A stretch of DNA of 64,000 bases, taken from positions 175,226 through 239,225 of the forward strand of contig DEAD01000013.1 in assembly GCA_002346645.1 (NCBI GenBank), in the 5' to 3' direction. Positions 1 through 8,348 of the stretch are shown here, piece by piece. Each line of letters opens with the position of its first letter. The first letter of the stretch is position 1. Position numbers and translations under genes: made by a program. This DNA is from Dehalococcoidia bacterium UBA2991 (GTDB lineage Bacteria; Chloroflexota; Dehalococcoidia; Tepidiformales; Tepidiformaceae). The notes under the pieces were generated by a model. It was not told where the DNA came from. It ran no database searches and worked only from the letters and a program-made list of their open reading frames with translations.

Positions 1-84
1 GTCATAGCCACGCTCCTTTTTAAGCCAGGTAATAGCGGTAGTTGTATCGAGACCGCCGCTATAGGCGAGAACGAGTTTAGGCAC
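1..84 (-). CDS. argG: Argininosuccinate synthase, N-terminal fragment (runs off the window)
   Basis: Only the first 28 codons are inside the window. Read leftward from a GTG at 84, the peptide contains LVLAYSGGLDTTTAITWL, the ATP-pyrophosphatase P-loop (SGGLDT) that opens argininosuccinate synthase, which joins citrulline and aspartate using ATP. A Shine-Dalgarno AGGCAGGA sits about 5 nt before the GTG. It is the last visible gene of the leftward arginine operon, 60 nt after a small membrane-protein gene. The identification rests on this signature plus operon context; the rest of the gene cannot be seen. Confidence 0.9.
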   Translation of the reverse strand, partial: MPKLVLAYSGGLDTTTAITWLKKERGYD

Positions 85-144
85 GCGGTCCTGCCTTTCG
101 ATCGAATATCTCAAAGGGTAACCCCCATACAGCTCGGGGGGCAG

Positions 145-438
145 TCAGGATAACCGCCGAATCACCAACCACGCCCCAATAGTGCTGATGAGAGCTACCA
201 CGACCACTAAAAACGCAATTACACCGAGGGCAGTGGGGAGGGCCCCTGCTAAGGCAAAGGGAGTGAAGGCCAGGCCTATCGCAGCTGCCGCCACACTTCC
301 AAGTACAAGGATCGAGGGCGGGGCGATAGCTGTATCAGTGACCCGGGCAGCTAACAATAGACGCAACCCCAAGCCGGCGAGGCTGACGGCCCCAAGTGTG
401 CACAAGGCAAGAAGTAAGCCCGTTACGAAGTCGCTAAC
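145..438 (-). CDS. Small hydrophobic membrane protein in the arginine operon, apparent non-canonical start
   Basis: About 97 residues with three likely membrane helices (around residues 4-26, 38-60 and 66-90) and no recognisable family. The first canonical start in frame is a TTG at 405, but that cuts away the front of the first helix and has no Shine-Dalgarno. The same frame continues upstream into the end of argD, where a strong AGGAGG lies 7 nt before a GTT codon at 438 and an in-frame TGA lies just above it. The natural start therefore seems to be GTT (or a sequencing error for GTG), overlapping the argD stop by 16 nt. Position between argD and argG suggests co-transcription. Function unknown; a role in amino-acid transport or membrane anchoring would be a guess. 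Confidence 0.55.
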   Translation of the reverse strand, partial: VSDFVTGLLLALCTLGAVSLAGLGLRLLLAARVTDTAIAPPSILVLGSVAAAAIGLAFTPFALAGALPTALGVIAFLVVVVALISTIGAWLVIRRLS

Positions 439-1613
439 CTGATCGCCTCCTCAAGGATGTCACAGGCACGATCTATCTCGTCATCCTCGACGATGAGAGC
501 AGGCATCAAGCGAATACGATCGGGACGTACATTATTCACAAGCAAGCCACGCTCGCGGCAGAGGGTCACTACCCTGGGAGCCACTTCGCTTGAGAGACTT
601 AAAGCGAGCAGCAGCCCACGTCCCCGAACCTCGGTAACAGCAGGTAAAGCATCCTCCATCTGACGGAGACGCATCACGAGCCGCTCTGAAGCACGACGAG
701 TGGCAGTGAGAATATCGTTCTCGAAGATATACCGAAGAACAGCCACACCCGCAGCAGTCGCAACCGGATTAGCCCCAAAGGTAGTTCCGTGATCTCCCGG
801 AACGAGATGGCCTGCAAGCGCGTCTCTTGCCAAAACGGCACCAATAGGGAAGCCACCAGCAAGACCCTTTGCAACACACATTATGTCGGGCTCAATGCCA
901 TCTTGTTCATGCGCCCAAAGTGTCCCCGTGCGACCGATACCTGCCTGAATCTCGTCGAGGATAAGGAGCAATCCCTTGTCATCGCACCACTTACGAACCG
1001 CTTGCAGATAACCAGGTCCAGGGACGTTCACACCACCCTCTCCCTGAATGGGCTCTAACAGCACAGCTATCGTATTTTCATCAGTAGCAGCCTGAAGAGC
1101 GTCGATGTCATTCCAGGGAACGTGGTTGAAACCCGATGGCATAGGCTCGAAAGGCTCCCGGTAGCGAGTGGTTCCCGTAGCCGCGAGAGCACCAAGGCTA
1201 CGTCCGTGGAAACCGTCCTGCATCGCAATGATCCCGTATTTCCCATCCCTTTCATCGTAGCCATATCGCCGAGCAACCTTTATTGCCGCCTCAATTGCCT
1301 CCGCTCCTGAGTTGCAGAAAAAGACACGATCAAGAGGGGAATTTTCAACAAGCAACTCCGCAAGTTCGATCATGGGAGTGGTGTAGTAGAGATTGGAAAC
1401 ATGAATTAGCCTTTGAGACTGGACTTCAGCAGCGGCAGTTACAGCAGGATGCGAGTGACCCAATGAGGTAACCGCAAGCCCCCCTACAAAATCTAAGTAC
1501 TCATTCCCCTCGCTGTCCCAAACACAAGATCCCTCTCCTCTCTCAAGCACGATTGGTTGGCGGCCGTAGTTTTGGAAAAGATATTTACTCTCGCGTTCGA
1601 TCCACTCGCTCAT
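423..1613 (-). CDS. argD: Acetylornithine / N-acetyl-LL-DAP type aminotransferase
   Basis: A 396-residue class-III PLP-dependent aminotransferase, the usual family length. It moves an amino group between N-acetylornithine and 2-oxoglutarate in arginine synthesis. Visible signatures are NSGAEAIEAAIKVAR (phosphate-binding region), GFHGRSLGALAATG, the cofactor Asp in LILDEIQAGIGRTG, and the Schiff-base lysine in AKGLAGGFPIGA at about Lys249. It follows argB by 71 nt and precedes the small membrane protein and argG. Such enzymes often also act on succinyl-diaminopimelate or other omega-amino substrates, so exact specificity is inferred from the operon. Confidence 0.93.
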   Translation of the reverse strand: MSEWIERESKYLFQNYGRQPIVLERGEGSCVWDSEGNEYLDFVGGLAVTSLGHSHPAVTAAAEVQSQRLIHVSNLYYTTPMIELAELLVENSPLDRVFFCNSGAEAIEAAIKVARRYGYDERDGKYGIIAMQDGFHGRSLGALAATGTTRYREPFEPMPSGFNHVPWNDIDALQAATDENTIAVLLEPIQGEGGVNVPGPGYLQAVRKWCDDKGLLLILDEIQAGIGRTGTLWAHEQDGIEPDIMCVAKGLAGGFPIGAVLARDALAGHLVPGDHGTTFGANPVATAAGVAVLRYIFENDILTATRRASERLVMRLRQMEDALPAVTEVRGRGLLLALSLSSEVAPRVVTLCRERGLLVNNVRPDRIRLMPALIVEDDEIDRACDILEEAIRLATS

Positions 1614-1684
1614 GACCGCTCAACTCCTACAAGGACTGGATTAGGGGCAGCAATTGTACGACGCAGTTTTATAGGAACCTGCAC

Positions 1685-2464
1685 CTATAAAACTTCAGGG
1701 GGGAATACTGTTCCTCTCCCCTCTCTTTCTAAAAGGGCAGCTGGGATGCGTCCATCAATAATATGGCTGGGCACCCCCAAGCTTGCCGCCAAGAGAGCTG
1801 CTTCCGTCTTGGGAATCATGCCACCAGCAATCACCCCACGCTCCCGAAGATCGCGCACAGCAAAAGCATTGAGCTCTGAGAGAACTTGGCCATTCTCCCC
1901 CCGCACCCCCTCAACGTCAGTCAAAAAGACAATCTCACAAGCATTCACTGCTTGTGCGATCCACCCAGCAGCCTCATCAGCGTTTACGTTCACAAGCTGA
2001 TCACCATCAGCTGTAGAGACAAAACCGACAGGGGCCACCACTGGTATGAAGCCTGCCACTCGCAGAGCTATCACAGGCTCCGGATTGACAGCCACCGGGA
2101 TTCCGACGAAGCCTAGTTCTGGACGACGCTGTTCACACTCAAGAATCCGCCCGTCTGCACCTGAGATACCAACAGCACGAACACCCGCAGCGTTCAAAGC
2201 CGACACGATACGCTTATTAACTAGGCCAGATAGGACAGCAACGACAATAGGTAAGACACTTGAATCAGTTACGCGCAGTCCATCGACAAAACGACTTTGG
2301 ATCCCCATCGCCTCCAACCATCGGCTTGCCTCAGCCCCTCCCCCATGGACAACGATGGGACGAGCCCCTTTGCGTTCGAGAGCAGCAATGTCTCCAAAGG
2401 TTGTGTCTGCGGAACCCAACGTGCTTCCCCCTACCTTTATGACAAGGGGTCCCTGGTCACTCAT
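1685..2464 (-). CDS. argB: Acetylglutamate kinase
   Basis: A 259-residue amino-acid kinase that phosphorylates N-acetylglutamate, second step of the acetylated arginine route. It has the N-terminal glycine loop (VIKVGGSTLG), the substrate loop VHGGGAEASRWL, a nucleotide-site segment (FLTDVEGVRGENG) and the C-terminal GTVF end. The N-terminal helix that makes some hexameric enzymes arginine-sensitive is absent, so feedback inhibition is less likely (inference). Its ATG overlaps the argJ stop by 4 nt (ATGA), implying translational coupling. A LysW-linked kinase (LysZ) is the main alternative, but argJ and argC neighbours favour ArgB. Confidence 0.92.
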   Translation of the reverse strand: MSDQGPLVIKVGGSTLGSADTTFGDIAALERKGARPIVVHGGGAEASRWLEAMGIQSRFVDGLRVTDSSVLPIVVAVLSGLVNKRIVSALNAAGVRAVGISGADGRILECEQRRPELGFVGIPVAVNPEPVIALRVAGFIPVVAPVGFVSTADGDQLVNVNADEAAGWIAQAVNACEIVFLTDVEGVRGENGQVLSELNAFAVRDLRERGVIAGGMIPKTEAALLAASLGVPSHIIDGRIPAALLEREGRGTVFPPEVL

Positions 2465-3660
2465 GTGGTGTAGTCAGCATTAATTGAGATGTACCCGGCT
2501 GTAAGATCGCAGGTCCAACCAGTGGAAACCGCCTTGCCCGCCCCGAGATCTACTTCGATGGAGACCTCCTCGGCAGACATAGCGCGAGAAACCTCAGCCT
2601 CGTCATAGGGAATAGGCTCCTTGCGCTCGAAAAGTCGGTGGCCACAAACAGTCACTGTTACATTCTCCTCAAGAATTGCGACCTCCGAACGCCCAACCAC
2701 TCCCACAATGCGACCCCAATTAGGGTCAGCCCCATGGACCGCAGTTTTCACAAGCGGCGAGGTACCAATCTCTCGAACGAGCAGCCGAGCATCCTCTTCT
2801 GTAACGGCACCACTAACCGTAATCTCGATTAGTTTCGTAGCTCCCTCGCCATCTCGGGCTATAGCCTTAGCTAGTTCAATGCAAATGGTATCCAGTGCCT
2901 GGACAAAGGCACTGTAATTTTCGCTATCAGCAGTTATGAACTCGCCACCCGCAGCACCATTCGCGAAAAGAATCACGGAGTCGCTTGGGCTGGTATCCCC
3001 GTCAACAGTGATGAGATTAAAGCTACGGGCAGCGGCATCAGAAAGTGCGGCTTGCAGCGTTTCCTTACCAACGGGTGCATCCGTCGTTAGGTAAGCAAGC
3101 ATAGTTGCCATATTGGGATGAATCATTCCAGAGCCCTTGGCGCAGCCACCAAGGGAATAGGGGCCAAACCGAACAGAACAATGCTTGGACACAAGATCTG
3201 TCGTCATGATGGCCCGAGCAAAGTCAGCTCCCCCACTATCGGTAACTTCGATAGCCTCAATACCGGAGGAAATTCGGTCCATGGACAAGGGATGACCAAT
3301 CACCCCTGTACTGCAAACAAACATCGCTTCAGCTGCGATCCCTACCTTTTGGGCCGCTAGTTCTGACATACGGAATGCATCACGCAAGCCCCGCTCTCCA
3401 GTACTGGCATTAGCGTTACCACTATTCACCACTACACCCTGCCCCTGACCGCCAACAAGACGCGCCTGGTTAACATCGATGCAGGCAGAACGAAGTCGAT
3501 TACGAGTGAATACCGCAGCCGCGGAGGCTGGCCGATCGGAAAGAAGAATCCCTATGTCCAACTTCCCTTCGCCATAAGTCTTGATACCCGCGTAAGCAGC
3601 ACCCGCACTAAAGCCCAAGGGGGTTGTAGCACTACCGTTGAGGTCAACTTCGACTGTCAT
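2461..3660 (-). CDS. argJ: Bifunctional ornithine acetyltransferase / N-acetylglutamate synthase
   Basis: A 399-residue member of the ArgJ Ntn-hydrolase family, which recycles the acetyl group from acetylornithine to glutamate. The precursor cleaves itself before the nucleophilic threonine in the conserved HPNMATMLAY segment (Thr186), giving alpha and beta chains. The upstream CSTGVIG segment (residues 116-122) provides the expected oxyanion Thr-Gly pair. Other hallmarks are VVVNSGNANASTG and the HGADPNWGRI motif near residue 310. It overlaps both argC and argB by 4 nt. Presence of ArgJ means the pathway is the cyclic form and a separate NAGS is not strictly needed. Confidence 0.95.
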   Translation of the reverse strand: MTVEVDLNGSATTPLGFSAGAAYAGIKTYGEGKLDIGILLSDRPASAAAVFTRNRLRSACIDVNQARLVGGQGQGVVVNSGNANASTGERGLRDAFRMSELAAQKVGIAAEAMFVCSTGVIGHPLSMDRISSGIEAIEVTDSGGADFARAIMTTDLVSKHCSVRFGPYSLGGCAKGSGMIHPNMATMLAYLTTDAPVGKETLQAALSDAAARSFNLITVDGDTSPSDSVILFANGAAGGEFITADSENYSAFVQALDTICIELAKAIARDGEGATKLIEITVSGAVTEEDARLLVREIGTSPLVKTAVHGADPNWGRIVGVVGRSEVAILEENVTVTVCGHRLFERKEPIPYDEAEVSRAMSAEEVSIEVDLGAGKAVSTGWTCDLTAGYISINADYTT

Positions 3661-4682
3661 GGATACAGGGCGGGATGATCAAGGCCCGCTTCCTGGGGCA
3701 AGCCTGACATGAGGTTCATGTTCTCGATAGCACTCCCAGCAGCACCTTTCATGAGATTGTCAAGAACGCCAACGGCCACGAGTGCCCCGTTTCGCTGGTC
3801 CACAGTGGGAAACACAAGGCATTTGTTACTTCCAAATGTGTGCTTCGTGTGGGGAGCCGTGTCGCTAACCACGGTAAAGGGAACATCAGCATAGAAGTCG
3901 CGATAAAGGGCAAGCACTTCCGCTTGCGAAACACTCTCAGCCAGAGGCGCATAACAGGTGGAATGAATACCACGAGTCATGGGAACTAGGTGCGGCACGA
4001 AGGTAACGGCCACCTCCGTTTCCTCACGTAACCGAGAGAGCTCCTGTGCCATCTCAGGCTGGTGGTTATGGTCTGCAACGCGATAAGCGGAGACATCCTC
4101 ATTCACGTCGCTATAGCTAAATCCACCGCCTGTGCCACGTCCTGCACCAGAAATCCCTGACTTAGCGTCGACAAAAACACGGGGCACCACTATGCCCGCC
4201 GCCACAGCAGGAGCGAGCGCAAGGATGGTAGCGGCTGGATAGCAACCCGGGTTGGCAACCAGATCCGCTTTCGCAATATCGGATGCATAGAGATCAGCAA
4301 GTCCATAGACCGCGCGATCCAAAAGTTCAGGGGCAGGATGTTCCTCATGAAACCATTCGGTAAAGGCCCCTGGTTCGCGGAGACGAAAGTCAGCTGCAAT
4401 ATCGATTACCCGCAATCCCTGCTCGACCAAGGGTGCACATACCTCAGCACTTGCGCCGGTTGGCAAGGCTGAAAAGACGACATCAACCTCCTGCTCGAGG
4501 TCTGTCGTTATGGGAAGATCTGCATAGGCGGCGAGGTGAGGGAAGGCCTTGCCCAACATCTGCCCAGCAAGCGAGCGCCCTGTAGCAGCAACAAGCTCTG
4601 CTTCGGGATGGTTCCAAAGCAAGCGTGCCGCTTCCATACCCGCAAAACCGGTTACGTTAATGATTCCAACCCGGACCGTCAT
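3657..4682 (-). CDS. argC: N-acetyl-gamma-glutamyl-phosphate reductase
   Basis: A 341-residue NADPH-dependent reductase, third step of arginine synthesis. The Rossmann glycine motif is degenerate (GIINVTGFAGME, residues 6-17). The catalytic cysteine is in NPGCYPAA at Cys147, preceded by the conserved DIAADFRLR segment, and a HNHQPEM segment supplies the active-site histidine. It is the first gene of the leftward operon. Upstream on its strand there is no well-spaced Shine-Dalgarno, but a GACAAT box lies 6 nt before the ATG, the spacing seen at other apparently leaderless genes here. The gene upstream is divergent, so this ~70-nt spacer should hold both promoters. Confidence 0.94.
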   Translation of the reverse strand: MTVRVGIINVTGFAGMEAARLLWNHPEAELVAATGRSLAGQMLGKAFPHLAAYADLPITTDLEQEVDVVFSALPTGASAEVCAPLVEQGLRVIDIAADFRLREPGAFTEWFHEEHPAPELLDRAVYGLADLYASDIAKADLVANPGCYPAATILALAPAVAAGIVVPRVFVDAKSGISGAGRGTGGGFSYSDVNEDVSAYRVADHNHQPEMAQELSRLREETEVAVTFVPHLVPMTRGIHSTCYAPLAESVSQAEVLALYRDFYADVPFTVVSDTAPHTKHTFGSNKCLVFPTVDQRNGALVAVGVLDNLMKGAAGSAIENMNLMSGLPQEAGLDHPALYP

Positions 4683-4738
4683 GATGGCATTGTCCCGCCT
4701 CCCGCAAGCACGCGCGAACGCAATTTAGAGGGGAACAG

Positions 4739-4744
4739 TAGGAT
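4739..4744 (+). promoter_or_regulatory. Candidate -10 box (TAGGAT) for the metallo-beta-lactamase gene
   Basis: TAGGAT lies 7 nt before the ATG at 4752 and no Shine-Dalgarno intervenes. With normal -10 to start-site spacing, transcription would begin at or next to the ATG. No convincing -35 is visible. It belongs to a set of similarly spaced TANNNT boxes in the window. Confidence 0.4.
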
Positions 4745-4751
4745 TCCTGGC

Positions 4752-5477
4752 ATGTCGCTAGATCTAACCTTCCTTGGAACCGGAAACGCCTTTGCACCTG
4801 GGGGCCTCTGCTGGAACGGATTTCTTGTCGACCAGCGCTATCTATTTGAAGCTCCACCTCAGGCCCTAATGTCACTTCACCGTGTTGACGTAGACCCGAA
4901 CGCAATCGAAGCGGTAGTCCTGAGCCACCACCACGGTGACCACTTTCTTGGCTTGCCCTTTCTTTTGCTCCATTGGAAGCACCGAGGGCGAGAAACTCCG
5001 GTCACCATCGTGGGTCCACCACAGACAGAGCAGCTAGCTCGTGAGATCGGAGAGACGGTCTACCCAGGACTTTTTGAAAACGAATTCGGCATCGAGTGGC
5101 GGGAAGTCACTGCCGGTGAATCCACAACAATAGGAGACCTCACAGTGGAGGCAGTCGCAGTAGAACACGACGATAGGCTTTCGCTTAACCTCGGCTACCA
5201 CGCACTGCTTGCGGGCAAACCATTTGCCTACACCGGAGACACTCGTCTCTGCGACGCCGTAATAGACCTGGCACAAAGAGCAGACGTTTTGGTGGCAGAA
5301 TGCGCTTCACGGGACACCTCCATCCCCATCCACATGAACCTTGTAGAGGACATCCCTGAGGTTCACGCAGCATTGCCACCTAACTCGAAGCTTTTATTGA
5401 CCCATATCGCACCCGACGTGGAAACCAATCTGCCACGTACGATCGTCGCGCAAGACTTCAAGAAATACACTTTCTAG
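4752..5477 (+). CDS. Metallo-beta-lactamase-fold hydrolase (RNase Z-like)
   Basis: A 241-residue protein beginning MSLDLTFLGTGNAFAPGG, the typical first strand of RNase Z-like and ElaC-like metal hydrolases. The zinc motif HHHGDH (about residues 60-65) is followed by further ligands in AVAVEHDDR, the AYTGDTR aspartate and a late LLLTHIAPD histidine. The start at 4752 is chosen because the family begins right at the first strand; the open frame continues upstream, but only across the divergent promoter region. A true RNase Z usually has an extended exosite arm, which is not obvious, so the substrate could be RNA or a small phosphodiester/ester. Confidence 0.8.
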   Translation: MSLDLTFLGTGNAFAPGGLCWNGFLVDQRYLFEAPPQALMSLHRVDVDPNAIEAVVLSHHHGDHFLGLPFLLLHWKHRGRETPVTIVGPPQTEQLAREIGETVYPGLFENEFGIEWREVTAGESTTIGDLTVEAVAVEHDDRLSLNLGYHALLAGKPFAYTGDTRLCDAVIDLAQRADVLVAECASRDTSIPIHMNLVEDIPEVHAALPPNSKLLLTHIAPDVETNLPRTIVAQDFKKYTF

Positions 5478-5509
5478 TTTCAATCCCAGCAGTTCCTAGG
5501 CCTCTGCGC

Positions 5510-5515
5510 TAAAAT
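5510..5515 (+). promoter_or_regulatory. Candidate -10 box (TAAAAT) giving a leaderless thiolase-like mRNA
   Basis: TAAAAT ends exactly 6 nt before the ATG at 5522 and nothing resembling a Shine-Dalgarno lies between. This places the expected transcription start on the A of ATG. The -35 region is not recognisable. Confidence 0.45.
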
Positions 5516-5521
5516 TCCGCA

Positions 5522-6715
5522 ATGCCACATCAACTTCGCGGCGCCGCGGCTATCACAGGTCTTGGAATCACGCCCATGGGACGGATCTACGGAAAGAGCT
5601 CTACTGACTTTGCAGTGGATGCAGTCCGCCTCGCCATCGACGATGCCGGATTAGAAAAGTCCGACATCGACGGCCTATTGATTAACGCCGGCATCACGGG
5701 GATGACAGGAGCCAATGGCGTAGGCCTGCAGCTACAAAACGCACTGGGGATGGGTGATCTTCGGCTGCTTAATCATATGAATGCAGCGGGATCAACTGCA
5801 GCACAAATGGTGCAGTACGCAACAATGGCCATCGATGCTGGAATGGCCACCCACGTGGTCTGCGTCTTCGCCGATGCCCCCTTGCAGCAGGGCAGCTCCT
5901 CAGCCGCCGCCTATGGAAACGCAGGCCGCCGCTCGGGGCCAACAGGCATCCTTGGCCTCTCAGCAGGGGCTGGTCATTTCGGAGCCAACACTGCCTACGC
6001 CCTTGCTGCCAAGCGACACATGTCGCTCTACGGGACAACGCAAGACCAACTCGGCGCAATCGCAGTTGCGGAACGATCCTGGGCTACTATGAACCCGCGG
6101 GCAAAAATGCAAGACCCTCTTACCCTCGAGGAGTACCACGCCTCTCGCTGGATAGTGGAACCTCTGCACCTGCTGGACTGCTGTCTCGTCTCCAATGGAG
6201 CAGTGGCTGTAATCGTTAGTCCGGCTAACCAAGCCAAAGCCATGCCCCAGCCTCCCGTATACGTTTGGGGCATGGGCCAGGGACATCCAGGTGATGCTCG
6301 TCGCGCCGGCGACGCAGCAGAAACGGAAACCGGAGCACGGTTGGCCGCAGAAACCGTCTTCCGGATGGCTGGTGTTGGGCCAGAAGACATCGATGTGTGT
6401 GAACTTTATGACTGCTATACCTACACAGTACTCGTCACCCTGGAGGACTATGGCTTCTGCAAAAAGGGAGAGGGGGGCGCGTTTGTCGAGGACGGAAAAC
6501 TGGGACCGGGTGGCTCCCTACCAACGAACACCGGAGGTGGGCAACTCTCGGCCTACTACATGTGGGGAATGACTCCTCTCAGTGAAGCAATCATCCAGGG
6601 GCGTAGCCAAGGTGGTGAGCGCCAGGTTGAGAAGAACGACCTCATACTGGCAACAGGAAATGGCGGGGCGCTGAGCTATCATGCCTCCCTCATCCTTAGC
6701 CCGCACGCAAACTAA
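5522..6715 (+). CDS. Thiolase-like (SCP2-type) protein lacking the nucleophilic cysteine
   Basis: A 397-residue thiolase-superfamily protein of the SCP-x/lipid-transfer type. The segment that normally carries the acyl-accepting cysteine reads HMNAAGSTAAQ (residues 85-95), with alanine where the Cys should be, so ordinary thiolysis is unlikely. The segment CELYDCYT keeps a tyrosine (Tyr296) at the place used by Ltp2-type thiolase-like aldolases of steroid side-chain degradation. The late NTGGGQLS and GNGGAL segments are conserved. A DUF35 protein follows 13 nt later, matching Ltp2, which works only with a DUF35 partner. I infer a retro-aldolase or acyl-CoA handling role; substrate unknown. Confidence 0.8.
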   Translation: MPHQLRGAAAITGLGITPMGRIYGKSSTDFAVDAVRLAIDDAGLEKSDIDGLLINAGITGMTGANGVGLQLQNALGMGDLRLLNHMNAAGSTAAQMVQYATMAIDAGMATHVVCVFADAPLQQGSSSAAAYGNAGRRSGPTGILGLSAGAGHFGANTAYALAAKRHMSLYGTTQDQLGAIAVAERSWATMNPRAKMQDPLTLEEYHASRWIVEPLHLLDCCLVSNGAVAVIVSPANQAKAMPQPPVYVWGMGQGHPGDARRAGDAAETETGARLAAETVFRMAGVGPEDIDVCELYDCYTYTVLVTLEDYGFCKKGEGGAFVEDGKLGPGGSLPTNTGGGQLSAYYMWGMTPLSEAIIQGRSQGGERQVEKNDLILATGNGGALSYHASLILSPHAN

Positions 6716-6728
6716 GAGAGGCTGAGTC

Positions 6729-7142
6729 ATGGCAGACGAAACCCCAACTAAGCCAGTCTCCCAACCTGACGAACTGACAGAGCCCTTCTTCGCCGCAGGA
6801 GAGGAGGGGCGGCTACTGCTCGCTACCTGCGTCGTATGCAAAGAAATGCGCCTACCAACCTCTCCAACTTGCCCCAATTGCCTTGGTGAAGGATACGAAT
6901 GGAACCAGGTGAGTGGGCGAGGCAAGGTCTACACTTTCGGAATCATGCACCAACGCTACCACCCTGCCTGGGAGCCAGAACTGCCTTATAACATCGCCGT
7001 TGTAGAGCTGGAGGAGGGCCCCCGCATGCCTGCCAATATCATTGGTGTGGAGAACGACGAGATCTCCGTAGGCATGCCAGTGGAGGTTGTCTGGGAACTC
7101 GAGGGCGAAATCCCTGTTCCCCGTTTTAGGCCTTTGGCCTAA
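6729..7142 (+). CDS. DUF35 OB-fold protein with rubredoxin-like zinc ribbon
   Basis: A 137-residue protein with the standard DUF35 layout: N-terminal helix (residues 14-32), a zinc ribbon with Cys34/Cys37/Cys48/Cys51, then an OB-fold with the GRGKVYTFGIMHQRYHP strand. DUF35 proteins bind acyl-CoA or partner with thiolase-like enzymes such as Ltp2 and archaeal acetoacetyl-CoA thiolase. It lies directly downstream of a Cys-less thiolase-like gene and should form a complex with it (inference from the family). A weak GAGAGG precedes the ATG. A second such pair lies at 38.3-40.1 kb. Confidence 0.87.
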   Translation: MADETPTKPVSQPDELTEPFFAAGEEGRLLLATCVVCKEMRLPTSPTCPNCLGEGYEWNQVSGRGKVYTFGIMHQRYHPAWEPELPYNIAVVELEEGPRMPANIIGVENDEISVGMPVEVVWELEGEIPVPRFRPLA

Positions 7143-7147
7143 AGGCA

Positions 7148-7543
7148 ATGCCACAGGGCGCTCTCAGCATCGTCCTCTGGGCAACTGACCTCCATGACTT
7201 TGCCACATTCCTCACGACCGTCGTGGGAGCCAAGCTACACACACGACATCCAGGGTTTGTGTCACTCACCGTAGAGGGCGCCGAGATCCAGTTACACTCA
7301 GATGAATCCTTTCCTGGTCATCCCTGGCGCGAGGCTATATCCAGCGAGGGCTCAGCCCGAGGAATCGGAACTGAAGTACGAATCCGGGTTGATACCATAG
7401 AAAAACGCCACAAGAAGGCCATTGAGCTGGGCTACGTCAGCATCCAGCAACCCCATGAGGAAAGCACCGGACGCACTTGCCAGATCATGGGGCCGGACGG
7501 GTACTTCTTTACCTTGTGGGAGCCACAAATTGGAGGTTCATAA
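7148..7543 (+). CDS. VOC-family (glyoxalase/bleomycin resistance) protein
   Basis: A 131-residue vicinal-oxygen-chelate protein: a beta-alpha-beta-beta-beta half starting LSIVLWATDLHDFATFLTTVVGA and a second half with IRVDTIEKRHKKAIELG and the typical closing strand GPDGYFFTLWEP containing the metal-ligand glutamate. The first-half ligand position is leucine/valine rather than histidine, so metal binding may be incomplete. It starts 5 nt after the DUF35 stop and is probably the third gene of that operon. Members act as isomerases, dioxygenases or binding proteins; no specific reaction can be assigned. Confidence 0.75.
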   Translation: MPQGALSIVLWATDLHDFATFLTTVVGAKLHTRHPGFVSLTVEGAEIQLHSDESFPGHPWREAISSEGSARGIGTEVRIRVDTIEKRHKKAIELGYVSIQQPHEESTGRTCQIMGPDGYFFTLWEPQIGGS

Positions 7544-7553
7544 ATAACTTCCC

Positions 7554-8348
7554 CTACCAGGCAGTCCAACCTCCATCGACATGGAGGACCTGTCCCGTCA
7601 CAAAGTCACTCGCACTACTGGCTAGAAAAATAACAGCACCGGCAAGCTCATGTGGTTGGCCCCAGCGCCCAACGGGCGTTCGCTCCTCGATGAAGGCCCG
7701 CCGCTCAGGATCATCGTATAAGGGCCGCGTTAGATCAGTTTCAAAGTAGGTGGGAGCAAGGCTGTTTACCTGCACACCTTCTGTAGCCCATTCGACAGCC
7801 AAAACTTTCGTTAGCTGTTCTATGCCACCCTTTGAGGAAGCGTAGGCAGCCTGGTTAGGAAGAGCGACGCTGCCCAAAATACTGGAAAGATTGATGATCT
7901 TTCCAGATTGCTGTTCTACGAAGTGCCGGCCCGCCGCCCTCGCACAATTGAAGTAGCCTTTCAGGTTAGTTTGGACAACAAAATCAAACTCGTCAGGCGT
8001 AATCTCCAACGCTGCCTTACGTACATTGGTGCCAGCATTATTGACCAACACATCAAGGCGACCGAGTTCCTCAATAGCAGTCTTTACAAGGGCCTCGCAA
8101 GCGTCAGGTGAAGTAACGTCTGTGGGTACTACAACAGCTCGGCGACCGAGCTCCTCTATCTCTCTGCCAAGACTATGAAGCTCCTTAGCCGTGCGACTAG
8201 CTAATACTAGGTCAGCACCAGCTGCTCCCAAAGCGAGCGCCATGGTGTGCCCAAGACCTCGTCCTGCGCCAGTCATAATTGCAACGCGACCGCTAAGATC
8301 GAATAGTTGGGTGCCGAGCAGCTCTGGTCGGTCTTCACTAGTACTCAT
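7554..8348 (-). CDS. Short-chain dehydrogenase/reductase
   Basis: A 264-residue classical SDR. It has the cofactor motif TGAGRGLG (residues 26-33), NNAG (103-106), catalytic serine in NLSSILG and YASSK (Tyr169, Lys173), and ends with the family signature GQVLHVDGGWTAW. An Asp/Arg pattern after the second strand (LASRTAKEL) suggests NADP(H). It resembles gluconate 5-dehydrogenase and 3-oxoacyl-ACP reductase-like enzymes, which cannot be told apart by eye. Its ATG overlaps the stop of the ABC permease (ATGA), so it is transcribed as the last gene of that leftward unit although the functions look unrelated. Confidence 0.85.
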   Translation of the reverse strand: MSTSEDRPELLGTQLFDLSGRVAIMTGAGRGLGHTMALALGAAGADLVLASRTAKELHSLGREIEELGRRAVVVPTDVTSPDACEALVKTAIEELGRLDVLVNNAGTNVRKAALEITPDEFDFVVQTNLKGYFNCARAAGRHFVEQQSGKIINLSSILGSVALPNQAAYASSKGGIEQLTKVLAVEWATEGVQVNSLAPTYFETDLTRPLYDDPERRAFIEERTPVGRWGQPHELAGAVIFLASSASDFVTGQVLHVDGGWTAW

